Assembly (NCBI GenBank): GCA_016787575.1
Contig: JAEUUO010000037.1
Coordinates: 1 to 52,327 of the forward strand
From: Saprospiraceae bacterium
Lineage (GTDB): Bacteria; Bacteroidota; Bacteroidia; Chitinophagales; Saprospiraceae
DNA: 52,327 nucleotides
Direction of reading: 5' to 3'
In this document: piece after piece, positions 34,528-44,718 of the stretch
Layout of the letters: each line of letters opens with the position of its first letter
How positions within the stretch are numbered: the first letter of the stretch is position 1
The notes under the pieces: generated by a model
Databases searched by the model: none
Told to the model about the DNA's origin: nothing
The model's input: only the letters and a program-made list of their open reading frames with translations
Translations under genes and position numbers: made by a program

Positions 34528-36804
34528 TTAATTCATCAATTCCTGTCTGATTTTATTTAAAGCCGAACCTTCTTTAATCCATTCTATTTGTTGTTGATTG
34601 TAAGTATGTGCGAGTTCAAATTGATCTTCAGTTCCATCGGAGTGCTTCAATAAAATTTGTAAGGGTTTCGCAGGAGCCATTGAATCCAATCCGATTAAAT
34701 CAATTTGATCGTCTTGTCTTATTTTATCATAGTCTGATGGATTGATAAAAGTGAGTGCAAGCATGCCTTGTTTTTTAAGATTGGTTTCATGGATACGGGC
34801 AAAAGATTTTACAATGACAGCTTTTACACCTAAGTAGCGAGGTTCCATGGCAGCATGTTCGCGAGAAGATCCTTCGCCGTAATTTTCTTCCCCAAAAACT
34901 ACGGTAGAGATGTTTGATTTTTTATACAAACGTGCAGAATCCGGAACAGCCATATATTCATTACTAACAAAATTCAAAACCTTGTTGCTTTCATTATTAA
35001 ATGCATTGATGGCACCGATCAAGCAATTGTTGGATATATTTTCCAAATGGCCTCGGAATTCCAACCATGGACCAGCCATTGAGATATGATCGGTTGTGCA
35101 TTTGCCCTTAGTTTTAATTAGGATGCGCATATTTTGCAATTCTGAGGATTGAATTGCCTTAAATGGTTGCAGTAATTGAATTCGTTGACTTTCAGGATTG
35201 ACCAAAACTTCTATGTCCTGTGCATTTGATGAAGGAGCTTCAAATCCCGCATCGACCACTTCAAATCCAAAAACAGGAAGTTCAACACCAAAAGGTGGAT
35301 CCAATTTTACAAATTCACCATTTTCATTTTTAAGTGAATCGGTAAGTGGATTAAAACTTAAGCTGCCTGCAATCGCCAATGCGGTTACAATTTCAGGAGA
35401 AGCAACAAATGCATGGGTGCTTGAATTGCCATCATTGCGTTTCGAAAAATTTCGATTAAAAGATGTTATGATTGAATTTTTACGTGTTGGGTCGTCCATG
35501 TGACGTTTCCATTGGCCAATACAAGGTCCACAAGCATTTGCCAATATCACACCGCCCATTTTTTCAAAGGATTCCAAAATAGCATCCCTATCAACCGTAT
35601 AGCGAATTTGCTCAGAACCGGGAGTGACTGTAAATTCAGATTTAACTTTTAAATTTTTTGAAACAGCTTGTTGAGCAAGAGAAGCAGCTCTGGATAAATC
35701 TTCATAAGAAGAATTGGTACAAGATCCAATCAATCCAACTTCGAGTTTGTCTGGATAATTATTTTCTTTTACGGCTTTTGCAAATTGGGAAATAGGCCAG
35801 GCTAAATCGGGAGTATAGGGGCCATTGATGTAGGGCTCAAGGCTGTCTAAATCAATTTCAATAACTTGATCAAAATAGTTGGACGGATTTTCATAACATT
35901 CCGGATCCCCGGTTAAATCTTCTTGTATCCGATCACAAAGATCGGCTACTTCATGGCGTTGGGTGGCTCTTAAATAACGTCCCATTGATTCGTCGTATCC
36001 AAATGTGGAAGTCGTAGCTCCAATTTCAGCACCCATATTGCATATCGTACCCTTACCGGTGCAGGATAATGAACGAGCGCCATCTCCAAAATATTCAACA
36101 ATTGCTCCAGTACCTCCTTTGACGGTTAAAATACCAGCAACTTTTAGAATGATATCTTTGGATGAAGTCCAACCGGATAATTTTCCTTTTAAGTGGACCC
36201 CAATAATTTTCGGCATTTTTAATTCCCAGGCCATTCCAGTCATAACATCTACGGCATCAGCTCCTCCGACGCCTATGGCAACCATGCCAAGTCCACCGGC
36301 ATTGGGTGTATGTGAGTCAGTTCCAATCATCATACCGCCGGGAAATGCGTAGTTCTCCAATACTATTTGGTGAATGATTCCTGAACCAGGTTTCCAAAAT
36401 CCAATACCATATTTATTAGAAATTGATTTTAAAAAATCATAGACCTCTTTGTTTTCACTGTTTGCTGTATTTAAATCTTTGGTTGCACCATTTTCGGCCA
36501 GAATCAGGTGATCGCAATGAACCGTTGAAGGCACAGCTGTTTTACTTTTTCCACAGGTCATAAATTGCAACAAAGCCATTTGAGCTGTTGCATCTTGCAT
36601 GGCAACACGGTCAGGTGCAAAAAATACATAATCTTTTCCACGTTGATAGTCCTGCAAAGGTGAATCAGAATGCAAATGGCTATAGAGTATCTTTTCTGTA
36701 AGCGTTAAGGGGCGACCTAAACGCGTTCTAATAAGCTCAATGCGTTCACTTAACCGAAGGTAATGGCTTCTCAACATGTCAATATCAAATGGCATCGTAT
36801 TCAT
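34528..36804 (-). CDS. acnA: aconitate hydratase
   Basis: A 758-residue aconitase of the mitochondrial-like class. The 4Fe-4S cysteines are in [13 protein letters not shown] (about Cys359) and [10 protein letters not shown] (about Cys422 and Cys425), with the 63- and 3-residue spacing of the family. [15 protein letters not shown] and the swivel-domain motif [19 protein letters not shown] are present. It isomerises citrate to isocitrate in the TCA cycle in the cytoplasm. The length is close to the usual 750-760 for this class. The symbol is provisional, because Bacteroidota annotations use acn, acnA or acnB loosely. It is followed by mscL with a short gap. Confidence 0.95.
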   Translation of the reverse strand: MNTMPFDIDMLRSHYLRLSERIELIRTRLGRPLTLTEKILYSHLHSDSPLQDYQRGKDYVFFAPDRVAMQDATAQMALLQFMTCGKSKTAVPSTVHCDHLILAENGATKDLNTANSENKEVYDFLKSISNKYGIGFWKPGSGIIHQIVLENYAFPGGMMIGTDSHTPNAGGLGMVAIGVGGADAVDVMTGMAWELKMPKIIGVHLKGKLSGWTSSKDIILKVAGILTVKGGTGAIVEYFGDGARSLSCTGKGTICNMGAEIGATTSTFGYDESMGRYLRATQRHEVADLCDRIQEDLTGDPECYENPSNYFDQVIEIDLDSLEPYINGPYTPDLAWPISQFAKAVKENNYPDKLEVGLIGSCTNSSYEDLSRAASLAQQAVSKNLKVKSEFTVTPGSEQIRYTVDRDAILESFEKMGGVILANACGPCIGQWKRHMDDPTRKNSIITSFNRNFSKRNDGNSSTHAFVASPEIVTALAIAGSLSFNPLTDSLKNENGEFVKLDPPFGVELPVFGFEVVDAGFEAPSSNAQDIEVLVNPESQRIQLLQPFKAIQSSELQNMRILIKTKGKCTTDHISMAGPWLEFRGHLENISNNCLIGAINAFNNESNKVLNFVSNEYMAVPDSARLYKKSNISTVVFGEENYGEGSSREHAAMEPRYLGVKAVIVKSFARIHETNLKKQGMLALTFINPSDYDKIRQDDQIDLIGLDSMAPAKPLQILLKHSDGTEDQFELAHTYNQQQIEWIKEGSALNKIRQELMN

Positions 36805-36955
36805 AAAATGTCTGTTGAATTAAATAAATTTGGTTTCCAATTGGACCGATTTTCCGAATACTAACAATTATTTGTTTGTCCTAGTTGGAATTAAGGCGGC
36901 AAAATTAATCCTCCGAGGGCATTTTACAAAATAGGAATGGGGTCTTCTGACGTTG

Positions 36956-36963
36956 TATCTTTG
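36956..36963 (+). promoter_or_regulatory. -7-like element (TATCTTTG) abutting a lipoprotein start
   Basis: An exact TAnnTTTG match ending three bases before the ATG at 36967, inside the 14-mer TTGTATCTTTGAAT that also precedes the permease gene at 8344. If functional, the transcript would begin at or beside the start codon. Confidence 0.4.
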
Positions 36964-36966
36964 AAT

Positions 36967-37482
36967 ATGTTTAAAAACCTTGTACTTTTAGCTGCTTTAT
37001 TTATTTTATCTTCCTGTTCAAAACAAGAGAACGGCCAATTTCAATTAGAATATCGGATGAGCCTCGAAATTCCGGCTGATGCTAACCCTTTATTTACACA
37101 TGTTTTCGAAAAAGCCATCGCTTCGGATTGGAACAATTTTTTAGCGGCACACAATCTCAATCAATCTAATCTTGTCAAAATAAGACCAAGATCTGTGATT
37201 TTATCACCGGTATTTAACAATTCCATCAGTTATGGAATAATTTCGGAAATACATGCTTCTATTTATGATTTGAACGACCCGGGCGGCATGCTTCCAATTG
37301 CAGATATTTACGACAATATCCGCTCAGATGAAGAATTGGTTTTATTGCCGGGACTTGCAGATGTAAAAGAATTGATAAAAAATGATGAGTTTATTTTAAA
37401 ACTAGAATTAAATCTCCGACAATTTCCTGGATCTGTATCGGATCATTTTCTTACCGTGCAATTTGATGTTTTTGTAAACTAA
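36967..37482 (+). CDS. hypothetical lipoprotein
   Basis: A 171-residue protein with a lipoprotein signal (MFKNLVLLAALFILSSC, Cys17 lipidated) followed by SKQENGQ. The start at 36967 is chosen over the upstream in-frame ATG at 36937 because the signal peptide begins there. The mature part has a beta-sandwich look (FQLEYRMSLEIPADANPLFT, then EFILKLELNLRQFPGSVSDH, then FLTVQFDVFVN). I do not recognise a family. It is divergent from aconitase and convergent with the M16 protease, with a strong hairpin in between. Confidence 0.72.
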   Translation: MFKNLVLLAALFILSSCSKQENGQFQLEYRMSLEIPADANPLFTHVFEKAIASDWNNFLAAHNLNQSNLVKIRPRSVILSPVFNNSISYGIISEIHASIYDLNDPGGMLPIADIYDNIRSDEELVLLPGLADVKELIKNDEFILKLELNLRQFPGSVSDHFLTVQFDVFVN

Positions 37483-37488
37483 AAAAAA

Positions 37489-37528
37489 ACGGATTACAAA
37501 TTGAATGGATATCCAATTCGTAATCCGT
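37489..37528. terminator. bidirectional terminator between convergent genes
   Basis: acggattacaaattg (37489-37503) pairs with caattcgtaatccgt (37514-37528) with one mismatch over 15 pairs and a 10-base loop. An A-run stands directly before it, which is a T-run for the minus strand. It lies between the stops of the lipoprotein gene and the M16 protease gene. A third copy of cgtaatccgtaatt follows at 37533-37546. Confidence 0.7.
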
Positions 37529-37555
37529 ATTTCGTAATCCGTAATTGTCTTCTCC

Positions 37556-40354
37556 TTACGGTTTTTTCATTTTATTTGCAAAATCACCGCCTTTAAAAAC
37601 GCTCATTTTAGCGGGATCAATAAATTTATTCATTGCCATTTTTATTTGATCCGCAGTAAGTTTGTTTATTTTAGATTCAAAATCTTCTGTAAACTTCAAA
37701 GTTCTTCCAATGTTTAACATGAAGTTTAAGCTACTTGAGAGTTGGCCATCTTGTGAACGGCTTACTTTGCGCGATTGAAGTAAGCCTGATTTTGCATCTG
37801 TTAATTCTTGATCGGTAAATCCTTCTTTCAGCATTTTTTCCAATTCCTCTTTATAAGCAGCCTCCAGTCGATCCCGATTTTCAGGTGCATAAATTGCATA
37901 AATCATAAAACCTCCACTTTTATCTTGTGCGTCAGCAAATAATTGCGAACCCACACCATAACTAATACCTTCTTTTTGACGGATTCTTGTTGCCAGGCGG
38001 CTGTTTAAAAATCCACCTCCGAAAATATAATTGCCAAGAACCAAAGCAGGATAATCCGGATCATCATCACGTATGTTTAAATTCATACCAGCCAAAAACA
38101 TAGCATTAGCCTTATCTGGTGTTTCGATATTTTCATTAACAGGCTTCACATCGACATAATTATCTTCCAATCGCTTATAAGGATTCATGCTTTTCCAATT
38201 GGCCAATTGTTTTGATACAATAGATTTAACCTCAGCTTCATCAAAATCACCTACTACGGCAATGCTTGCATTGTTGGCCCCATAGAAGTCTTTGTAAAAC
38301 TGTTTGCAATCTTCTAATTTAACATCTTTTATTGCTTGAATTTCTTCTTCAATAGTTTTAATATAGCGGATATCGTCTTTTGGATAAGGATTTAAATGGC
38401 GTTGAATGGCATTACCAACCAATGCTTGGGGATCTGATTTTTGTTCTTCAGTTCCAGCTAATTCTTCATTCCTTAATTCTTCAAATTCTTTTTCATTAAA
38501 AGCAGGCTGTTTTAAAACTTCAGTTACTAAATTAAGCACTGCTGTTAAATTTTCTTTTGTAGTTTGAATATTAACATTCAAAGAACCACCTGAGCCAAAA
38601 AATCCAACACGTGCTTTTAATTTATCAAATTCATCTTTAATTGCTTGTCTGGATTTTGAACTTGATCCCTTATCCAACATGCTTGCAGTAAACGAACTGA
38701 TGGTTGATTTGCCTTTTAAATTCATTTCATTTCCAAAACGAAGGGTGATGTTGGCATTGACTACATTTCCTTTCGTTGCTTTAGGCAGGAAAGCATATTT
38801 AATAGAATTGGGTTCTTGGCCTCGGTGAGTTCGGCTTTCAATATTTGCTGGAGATGGATCAAATTCTTCTCCTTGGGCTACCAATGCATCTCCTTTGTAA
38901 TCTTTAACCAATGCCATGATGTCCGGTGCACCTGGAATATCTGCTCGATCTGGTTTGGCTTCCGGATAAAACATACCAATGGTGCGGTTGTCTGGTTTAA
39001 AATAAGTAGAAGCTACTCGCTGGACATCTTCTGGAGTAACTTTTCTTATATTGTCTCTGTAAATAAATGCCAATCTCCAATCGCCCATTCCAATGTATTC
39101 ACTAATGGATCTTCCAACAAACTCAGTGTTTCTAAATGATAATTCAAAGTCTTTAATCTGTTTGTTTTTAGCGCGATCCACTTCCTCTTTAGTTGGTGGA
39201 TTGGTTCTTATGTCATCGAGAGTTTTCAGTAAAATGCTACGAGCTTCTTCCAGTGAGTTTTCTTTACGAACCTGTACACCAAAATAAACAAATCCGGGTT
39301 CTTTTAGTGTTGCACACCATCCAAATTGGCTGGATGCTTTTTTAGTTTCCACCAACGATTTGTATAATCTTCCAGAAGGTTCATTGGTCATGATGTCAGC
39401 CAAAATATCTGCAGCAGCTGCATCTTTGTGAGATCCGGGTGGAATATGATATAAACAAGAAACTACTTGTACATCTCCAACCCGTTTCAAAATGACATTT
39501 CGCTCTCCATCTTGTGTAGGTTCATCAGTATACGTAGGAATTAATTCACGAGTTGGTTTTTTAAGCAGTGAAAAATATTTGTGAATCAACCACAAGGTTT
39601 TCTTTTCGTCAATTTTACCGGCAACCATTAATACAGCATTGTCGGGTTGATAATACTTTTTATAAAATCCCTGCAATCGTTCGATGGGTACCTTTTCAAT
39701 ATCAGCTCTCGCTCCAATGGTAGATTTACCGTAATTGTGCCATAAATAAGCAGTTGATAAAACACGCTCCATCAAAATACTTCCCGGATCGTTTTCACCA
39801 CTTTCAAATTCATTGCGCACCACCGACATTTCAGTATCTAAATGTTTTTTTGCTATAAACGAATTCACCATCCGGTCAGCTTCCAGATCCAAGGCCCAAT
39901 TCAAGTTTTCATCTGTAGCTGCAAAAGTTTCAAAATAATTGGTACGATCATACCACGTGGTACCGTTAGGTCGAGCACCATGTTTAGATAATTCGTTTGG
40001 GATGTCAGGATGTCTGGGTGTTCCTTTAAAAACCATGTGTTCTAAGAGATGGGCCATACCCGTTTCTCCATAACCTTCATGTCGTGAACCAACTTTATAA
40101 GTGATGTTGACAGTAATCGTCTGTTTGGATTGGTCAGGATACAATAATACCTGCAAACCATTTGGTAAAAAGTACTCAGTGATTCCTTCAACACTAGCTC
40201 CTTTAGTAAAACCTGGAGGCATACTTGAATAATCCGGTGCAGTAGTTTTAGTTTTCGCCGGACCTGCTTTTCCTGCTTTAGAAGGTTTACCCGCCTGACC
40301 AAAAATCAGACCCACATTTAAGGCTAAAAATAAGATTAATAAATAATTACGCAT
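37556..40354 (-). CDS. M16 family zinc metallopeptidase, two-domain
   Basis: A 932-residue secreted peptidase with a signal peptide (MRNYLLILFLALNVGLIFG, cut before Q). The inverted zinc motif HXXEH is H102-L-L-E105-H106, with the third ligand Glu about 75 residues later in RNEFESGEND. A second, inactive M16 half follows from about residue 520. It retains the Arg/Tyr substrate-binding region (LNSRLATRIRQKEGISYGVG), as in pitrilysin-type enzymes fused in one chain. It should degrade short peptides in the periplasm. Many Bacteroidota encode such proteins as separate or fused halves. A -7 element (40399-40406) 45 bases before the start is probably its promoter. Confidence 0.93.
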   Translation of the reverse strand: MRNYLLILFLALNVGLIFGQAGKPSKAGKAGPAKTKTTAPDYSSMPPGFTKGASVEGITEYFLPNGLQVLLYPDQSKQTITVNITYKVGSRHEGYGETGMAHLLEHMVFKGTPRHPDIPNELSKHGARPNGTTWYDRTNYFETFAATDENLNWALDLEADRMVNSFIAKKHLDTEMSVVRNEFESGENDPGSILMERVLSTAYLWHNYGKSTIGARADIEKVPIERLQGFYKKYYQPDNAVLMVAGKIDEKKTLWLIHKYFSLLKKPTRELIPTYTDEPTQDGERNVILKRVGDVQVVSCLYHIPPGSHKDAAAADILADIMTNEPSGRLYKSLVETKKASSQFGWCATLKEPGFVYFGVQVRKENSLEEARSILLKTLDDIRTNPPTKEEVDRAKNKQIKDFELSFRNTEFVGRSISEYIGMGDWRLAFIYRDNIRKVTPEDVQRVASTYFKPDNRTIGMFYPEAKPDRADIPGAPDIMALVKDYKGDALVAQGEEFDPSPANIESRTHRGQEPNSIKYAFLPKATKGNVVNANITLRFGNEMNLKGKSTISSFTASMLDKGSSSKSRQAIKDEFDKLKARVGFFGSGGSLNVNIQTTKENLTAVLNLVTEVLKQPAFNEKEFEELRNEELAGTEEQKSDPQALVGNAIQRHLNPYPKDDIRYIKTIEEEIQAIKDVKLEDCKQFYKDFYGANNASIAVVGDFDEAEVKSIVSKQLANWKSMNPYKRLEDNYVDVKPVNENIETPDKANAMFLAGMNLNIRDDDPDYPALVLGNYIFGGGFLNSRLATRIRQKEGISYGVGSQLFADAQDKSGGFMIYAIYAPENRDRLEAAYKEELEKMLKEGFTDQELTDAKSGLLQSRKVSRSQDGQLSSSLNFMLNIGRTLKFTEDFESKINKLTADQIKMAMNKFIDPAKMSVFKGGDFANKMKKP

Positions 40355-40398
40355 ATGATTTTTGTTTAATATAAATTATGTAACTACGTTGTCAATTG

Positions 40399-40406
40399 CA
40401 AAATTA
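40399..40406 (-). promoter_or_regulatory. -7 promoter element (TAATTTTG) of the M16 peptidase gene
   Basis: An exact TAnnTTTG match on the minus strand, 45 bases upstream of the ATG at 40354 and just beyond the stop of the preceding gene. No convincing -33 element is present. Confidence 0.45.
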
Positions 40407-40410
40407 CATT

Positions 40411-40436
40411 ACAACTACGAATTATTTCGTAGTTGT
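40411..40436 (-). terminator. hairpin overlapping the stop codon of the TIGR02757 gene
   Basis: acaactacgaa and ttcgtagttgt form a perfect 11-base stem with a 4-base loop that includes the stop codon (40422-40424). On the minus strand only a weak T-rich tail follows; the strong T-run is on the other side. It may be a weak terminator or an mRNA 3'-end stabiliser. Confidence 0.45.
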
Positions 40437-41174
40437 TTTCTTTTTTTCAGAAATTCCAAGACCGAACAGTGCAAAATCGTACTTCACAGGATCATTTGGA
40501 TCCAGTTTTCTGCAATTAGCACTCAATTCTAAAACAGCTTTCCAGTCCGATTGTTTGCGTGTTAACATACCAAGCTTTCGGGCATTTTTCTCGACATGAA
40601 CGTCTAAAGGCATTAATAATTGTGAGGGTTTAATTGTTTTCCAAATTCCAAAATCAATTCCTTGTAGATCCGAGCGCACCATCCAACGTAAAAACATCAA
40701 TAAACGTTTACACTTTGAATTGGATTCCGGAGATGCAATGTGTTTTAAGCTTCGTTTGGCAGGATTGCAATATTTAATATAATTTGCTTTGAACCGAATA
40801 AGCGATGGACCGACATGTTCTTCATCAAGCAGAGCACTGTTTGTAAATGCAGATTCTAAGCTGCTATGTTCCCGATAATAGTTTTGAAAAAATTCTAAAA
40901 AGTAAAGTGCATCTTCTCCATTAAATGTACGATGTACAAATTTCAAAAAAGGCTTTCGATCCGTCTCAGTATGATGTATGATAAATTCATAAGGTTTTTG
41001 GTCCATCCATTCTAATAATTTTGTACCACTTTGGAGGATGGATTTGCGATTTCCCCAAGCTAATAATGCGATCCACAAGCCACTTATTTCAATATCCTGT
41101 TTTAATTCAAATCGTTTGGGAATTGAGATTGGATCCTGTTCAATAAAATCTCTTTGATTAAATTGACTAACCAA
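40422..41174 (-). CDS. TIGR02757 family protein (DUF2400)
   Basis: A 250-residue cytoplasmic protein that follows the TIGR02757/DUF2400 pattern: NQRDFIEQDPISIPKRFELK, then DIEISGLWIALLAWGNRKSI, then CKRLLMFLRWMVRSDLQGID, then MPLDVHVEKNARKLGML. This is a widespread Bacteroidota family of unknown function with some resemblance to HhH-type DNA glycosylase folds (distant, from memory). The listed start is a TTG at 41174. The frame stays open upstream to 41228 with plausible residues (KPFDLKTYLDQ), but without ATG; a CTG at 41216 or ATT at 41222 could be the true start. That would suit the family, whose members begin about a dozen residues earlier. Confidence 0.82.
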   Translation of the reverse strand: MVSQFNQRDFIEQDPISIPKRFELKQDIEISGLWIALLAWGNRKSILQSGTKLLEWMDQKPYEFIIHHTETDRKPFLKFVHRTFNGEDALYFLEFFQNYYREHSSLESAFTNSALLDEEHVGPSLIRFKANYIKYCNPAKRSLKHIASPESNSKCKRLLMFLRWMVRSDLQGIDFGIWKTIKPSQLLMPLDVHVEKNARKLGMLTRKQSDWKAVLELSANCRKLDPNDPVKYDFALFGLGISEKKKTTTK

Positions 41175-41295
41175 TTGATCCAGATAAGTTTTTAAGTCGA
41201 AGGGCTTTGCTTTCAGTAAAATGTAGATTTATTCTAAAATGAATTGACAACTCCAAATTCCTAATTATATACTTTTAAGTAATTGGAGGATGGAA

Positions 41296-44200
41296 TTATT
41301 TTACAAATATTTTTTTATACAATCGATTTTTATAATGTATTTCTAATAGATACACACCTGAAGTTAATTCTTCCGTTACAACATGCAATTGATTTCCTGA
41401 AGAAATTAAATTCGTATGAATGTCAAACAATCGCCACGTGATATCAGGATTTGTATGATTTAAAATTTCAATGTGTAATTTATTTTTTACTGGATTTGGA
41501 TAAATCAGTAAAGTTTCAATTTTTTTCAAATCCTCATTCCGAATGATGACAGGCACTGTAAAGTCAAGACGGGTTTCACAACCATTTTGATCATAGACAT
41601 ATACCCAATAATCTCCTGGTGCCAAATTGATTATAGAATCTGTTTTTTCTCCGGTACTCCAAAAATAAGTATAGGGCATCGTACCTCCATTCACTATTGT
41701 TTTAGCACGTCCATCCTGACCACTGCTGCCAACAATATCAAGTTGCACAAATAGTAATTCCGGGGAACGGACTTCAATTTCTGAGGTGGTTTGACAGCCA
41801 TTGGCGTCTCTGGCGAAGACCGTATATTTACCAGCTTTCAAATCAACCAATTCTTTAGTATTTGGACCATGGCTCCAGTTTATTAAAAAGGGTGAAGCAC
41901 CGGAAATAAAATCAATAAATAGTTTTCCATCTTCTTTTCCGAAACAACTGACGTCAATAACCAAGGAACTGATTTTTACAGAGTCCAGGTTTTTTAATTC
42001 GATCTCTTTCTCAAATTTACAACCACTGGAATCTTGTACACTCAAATGGTAGGTACCGGATGGCAACGCGGTGATTCGTGCTTCAGTTTTACCATTTGAC
42101 CAAGTGTATATATAATTTTGTCCGCTGCCACCGAGTACAGTTGCTTCTAAAGAACCGCCAACTTCAGGACATGCAGGTGTAGTAATAAATTCTATATCCA
42201 GTGCAGGATTCACTTTTAGTTCAACATATTCTATACTGTCGCAACCATTTGCAGCTTGAAAATGAAATTGCAAATTCGTATCTCTTGTATAGGCGACATT
42301 TCTAAAACTGTCAGCATAACAAATAAATTCAAGGTGATCGCTTCGTTTGTTATCCAGAATGTTTAATTGAGTATGAACGATGCTGTCGCAAGCATTGTAA
42401 GAAAACAGGCTATCTGTATACAATCCGCTTTTAGTATAATGATGCGTTCCAACTGAAATACTATCTCCATCGCAAATTGTAAATTCTTGCTGATATTCGG
42501 TGTTGTAGTGATATAAGTTTATCGTATGACTGGAGGTTTGATTTCCACGAGTAACGGTAACAGAAAGTGGTCCGGTTTTAGTTGCAGAAATGCTTTTTGT
42601 GGTATCACCGGTTGACCAAGAATATTTTGCATTTCGTATTTGCGTATCAAATAATTTGGATTGCCCATCACAGAGTGGAATGTCACAACTTGCAACAGAA
42701 TCTTTACTCCGCCAGGAAATTACGATGCTGAATTGGACTTTTGCATCCACCCCATTATCAAATTTATTGTCATTGGTTGTAAAATACCAGGTTCCTTTAG
42801 GATTGAATTTTCCCAGAATCCGTTTATAGGTTTTGATGCCTTTAAACGTAGCGGGCTCTGATGAATTGGGCGTATATCGGGTATTGGATATATTAATCGT
42901 TGGCGGACTTTGATAAGCTGCAATGATATCGCGCGTCCAGGAAGTACCTTGCGGCTCAATTTTCATGTGTAATTCAACTAATACATCCCGGCCCCAAAGC
43001 GGCACCTTTTTAAACAAACTGTCCGGCACAAATAAGCTATCAGATTGTACACCCTGATCTGCATTCATTGTGACACTAACAACAAATGAATCTCGTTGGC
43101 CAGGAATTATTGGACAACCCAGATTCACCAAAAAGTCAGAAATAATAATAGTATCCGGTTCGGAAAATTCGGTACAGCGATCAGAAACAGCCAGTTTATA
43201 AATACCACTATAACTTGGTTTTAATATTGAATCCTTTGGTAAGGGCATCAAGTAATCGTAATGAAACCAATCGTAGGTATAGAGTGATTTTAGAGGTCGC
43301 GCCTTTAATAAGATGGTATCTCCTTCAAAATAAGGTGTTGGAAGACTTTCTACAATATCAGGTATAATCCGGTATGACAGGCAGGATCTGTTTTCAACAT
43401 TTGAACGAATGAGATTTCCGGGTTCTATCCCAAATCCTTTGGTGAAATTAATTCCAACTCCGGTAAGATGGCAGTAACTCATAATCGTCCCACCGCCATT
43501 CGGTGTGGGTCCGGGTGCACATAAATTACCTTCTGGAGCCTGACAATTATCTAAAGCAGTATTCCGGTTAGGACCCCACTGGCAGGCATGTGTATGCGGT
43601 GAACCTAAATTGTGACCCATTTCATGAGTCATCACCTCCACACTCCAGGAATAGGTAGGCAAAACGGAATACGAATTATAAACGAAAGCAAATGAATGCG
43701 GTCCCGATTGTCCGTTGTAGGGTTGACACAGGGTACCCAACCAGGCGATGCCTCCTTGTTGTTGAGGAGGATAGGTCGATACCAATTGGGCTAAATTTCC
43801 GGTAAAATTATTTTTACGATAGGAGGTATAGTGAAAAATAATGGACTGCAAATCGGTGTGTAAGAATGGATCCGGGGTGGTCCAAACAAAGATCTCAGAA
43901 ATTTCCAGTGTAATGTATTCGTTGTAATAAAGTGTTTTAACCACATTGAATAAACCGGAAATGTAAGTAGTCACCTGATTTTTTTGACTGCTGCGATCTG
44001 TGTACATCCTGTAATCACATTCCAGAAAAACCTTGACACTTTTACAAGCATTGTCAAACAAACTGTCTGGAGCAAATTGAAGATTTTTTAAATTTTTTGG
44101 TGATTCTGGCAATGCATCCGAACCACATTGGAAGCCCGAGTTGACCGGCAATTCGTTTTCATAATAGAGAACATGAGCAGGTTCATTTTCTGTTGCTGAA

Positions 44201-44718
44201 TTTTGAGAAATTAATTTACCAAGAACCAGATTTCCTTTTTCTGGAGTAGAAAGCACTCCCATAACTTCATTTCCAGAAATTGTGATGGCAGCAAAAGAAC
44301 CCGGATTGTTTTGAATTATTCCTCTATAAAATAAGGCCTGTTGAGGTATAGCTTCCTTGAGATCGGGTCGATCTGAACTAATGACACCGGCATCCGCACT
44401 ATAAATGTCCTGACGAATTAACAACAATTCAAGTTTTTGCTGAAAACCGTCCTGAAGTTCAAATTGAAGGTAAGCAGGTGCTTTTGTGAGGACTTCCCGG
44501 ATGGCAGTATTTTGAATCGCAGAGAAAGCAGATCCGGGCATGGATTTTACAAAATCAGGGCGTTTAAAATTTGGAAGGGATTGTAAAAGCTCCATTTTGT
44601 GAAATTCAGGATTCTTCTTCAAGAGGACCTGCATTTCATTCCAAATTCGGGAAGCTTTGACGGAATAAAAACCCAAGAATAGAAAAAAAGCAAGCGGTAG
44701 TATCCTGATTAAACGCAT
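41296..44718 (-). CDS. secreted reprolysin-type zinc metalloprotease with SprB-like repeats and T9SS tail
   Basis: A 1140-residue secreted protein with an N-terminal signal (MRLIRILPLAFFLFLGFYSV). A propeptide-like region comes first, then a metzincin catalytic domain with H365-E-M-G-H369-N-L-G-S-P-H375. A P-domain-like beta region follows (about 535-660; WTRDIIAAYQSPPTINI to KGTWYFTTND). Two to three SprB-type repeats occupy about 850-1060 (NYIYTWSNGKTEARI, LPSGTYHLSVQDSSGC). A type A T9SS sorting domain ends the chain (LLIYPNPVKNKLHIEI to YKKIFVK). It should be a cell-surface or secreted endopeptidase that feeds on protein polymers. The domain architecture is familiar for Saprospiria and related groups. 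Confidence 0.9.
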   Translation of the reverse strand: MRLIRILPLAFFLFLGFYSVKASRIWNEMQVLLKKNPEFHKMELLQSLPNFKRPDFVKSMPGSAFSAIQNTAIREVLTKAPAYLQFELQDGFQQKLELLLIRQDIYSADAGVISSDRPDLKEAIPQQALFYRGIIQNNPGSFAAITISGNEVMGVLSTPEKGNLVLGKLISQNSATENEPAHVLYYENELPVNSGFQCGSDALPESPKNLKNLQFAPDSLFDNACKSVKVFLECDYRMYTDRSSQKNQVTTYISGLFNVVKTLYYNEYITLEISEIFVWTTPDPFLHTDLQSIIFHYTSYRKNNFTGNLAQLVSTYPPQQQGGIAWLGTLCQPYNGQSGPHSFAFVYNSYSVLPTYSWSVEVMTHEMGHNLGSPHTHACQWGPNRNTALDNCQAPEGNLCAPGPTPNGGGTIMSYCHLTGVGINFTKGFGIEPGNLIRSNVENRSCLSYRIIPDIVESLPTPYFEGDTILLKARPLKSLYTYDWFHYDYLMPLPKDSILKPSYSGIYKLAVSDRCTEFSEPDTIIISDFLVNLGCPIIPGQRDSFVVSVTMNADQGVQSDSLFVPDSLFKKVPLWGRDVLVELHMKIEPQGTSWTRDIIAAYQSPPTINISNTRYTPNSSEPATFKGIKTYKRILGKFNPKGTWYFTTNDNKFDNGVDAKVQFSIVISWRSKDSVASCDIPLCDGQSKLFDTQIRNAKYSWSTGDTTKSISATKTGPLSVTVTRGNQTSSHTINLYHYNTEYQQEFTICDGDSISVGTHHYTKSGLYTDSLFSYNACDSIVHTQLNILDNKRSDHLEFICYADSFRNVAYTRDTNLQFHFQAANGCDSIEYVELKVNPALDIEFITTPACPEVGGSLEATVLGGSGQNYIYTWSNGKTEARITALPSGTYHLSVQDSSGCKFEKEIELKNLDSVKISSLVIDVSCFGKEDGKLFIDFISGASPFLINWSHGPNTKELVDLKAGKYTVFARDANGCQTTSEIEVRSPELLFVQLDIVGSSGQDGRAKTIVNGGTMPYTYFWSTGEKTDSIINLAPGDYWVYVYDQNGCETRLDFTVPVIIRNEDLKKIETLLIYPNPVKNKLHIEILNHTNPDITWRLFDIHTNLISSGNQLHVVTEELTSGVYLLEIHYKNRLYKKIFVK

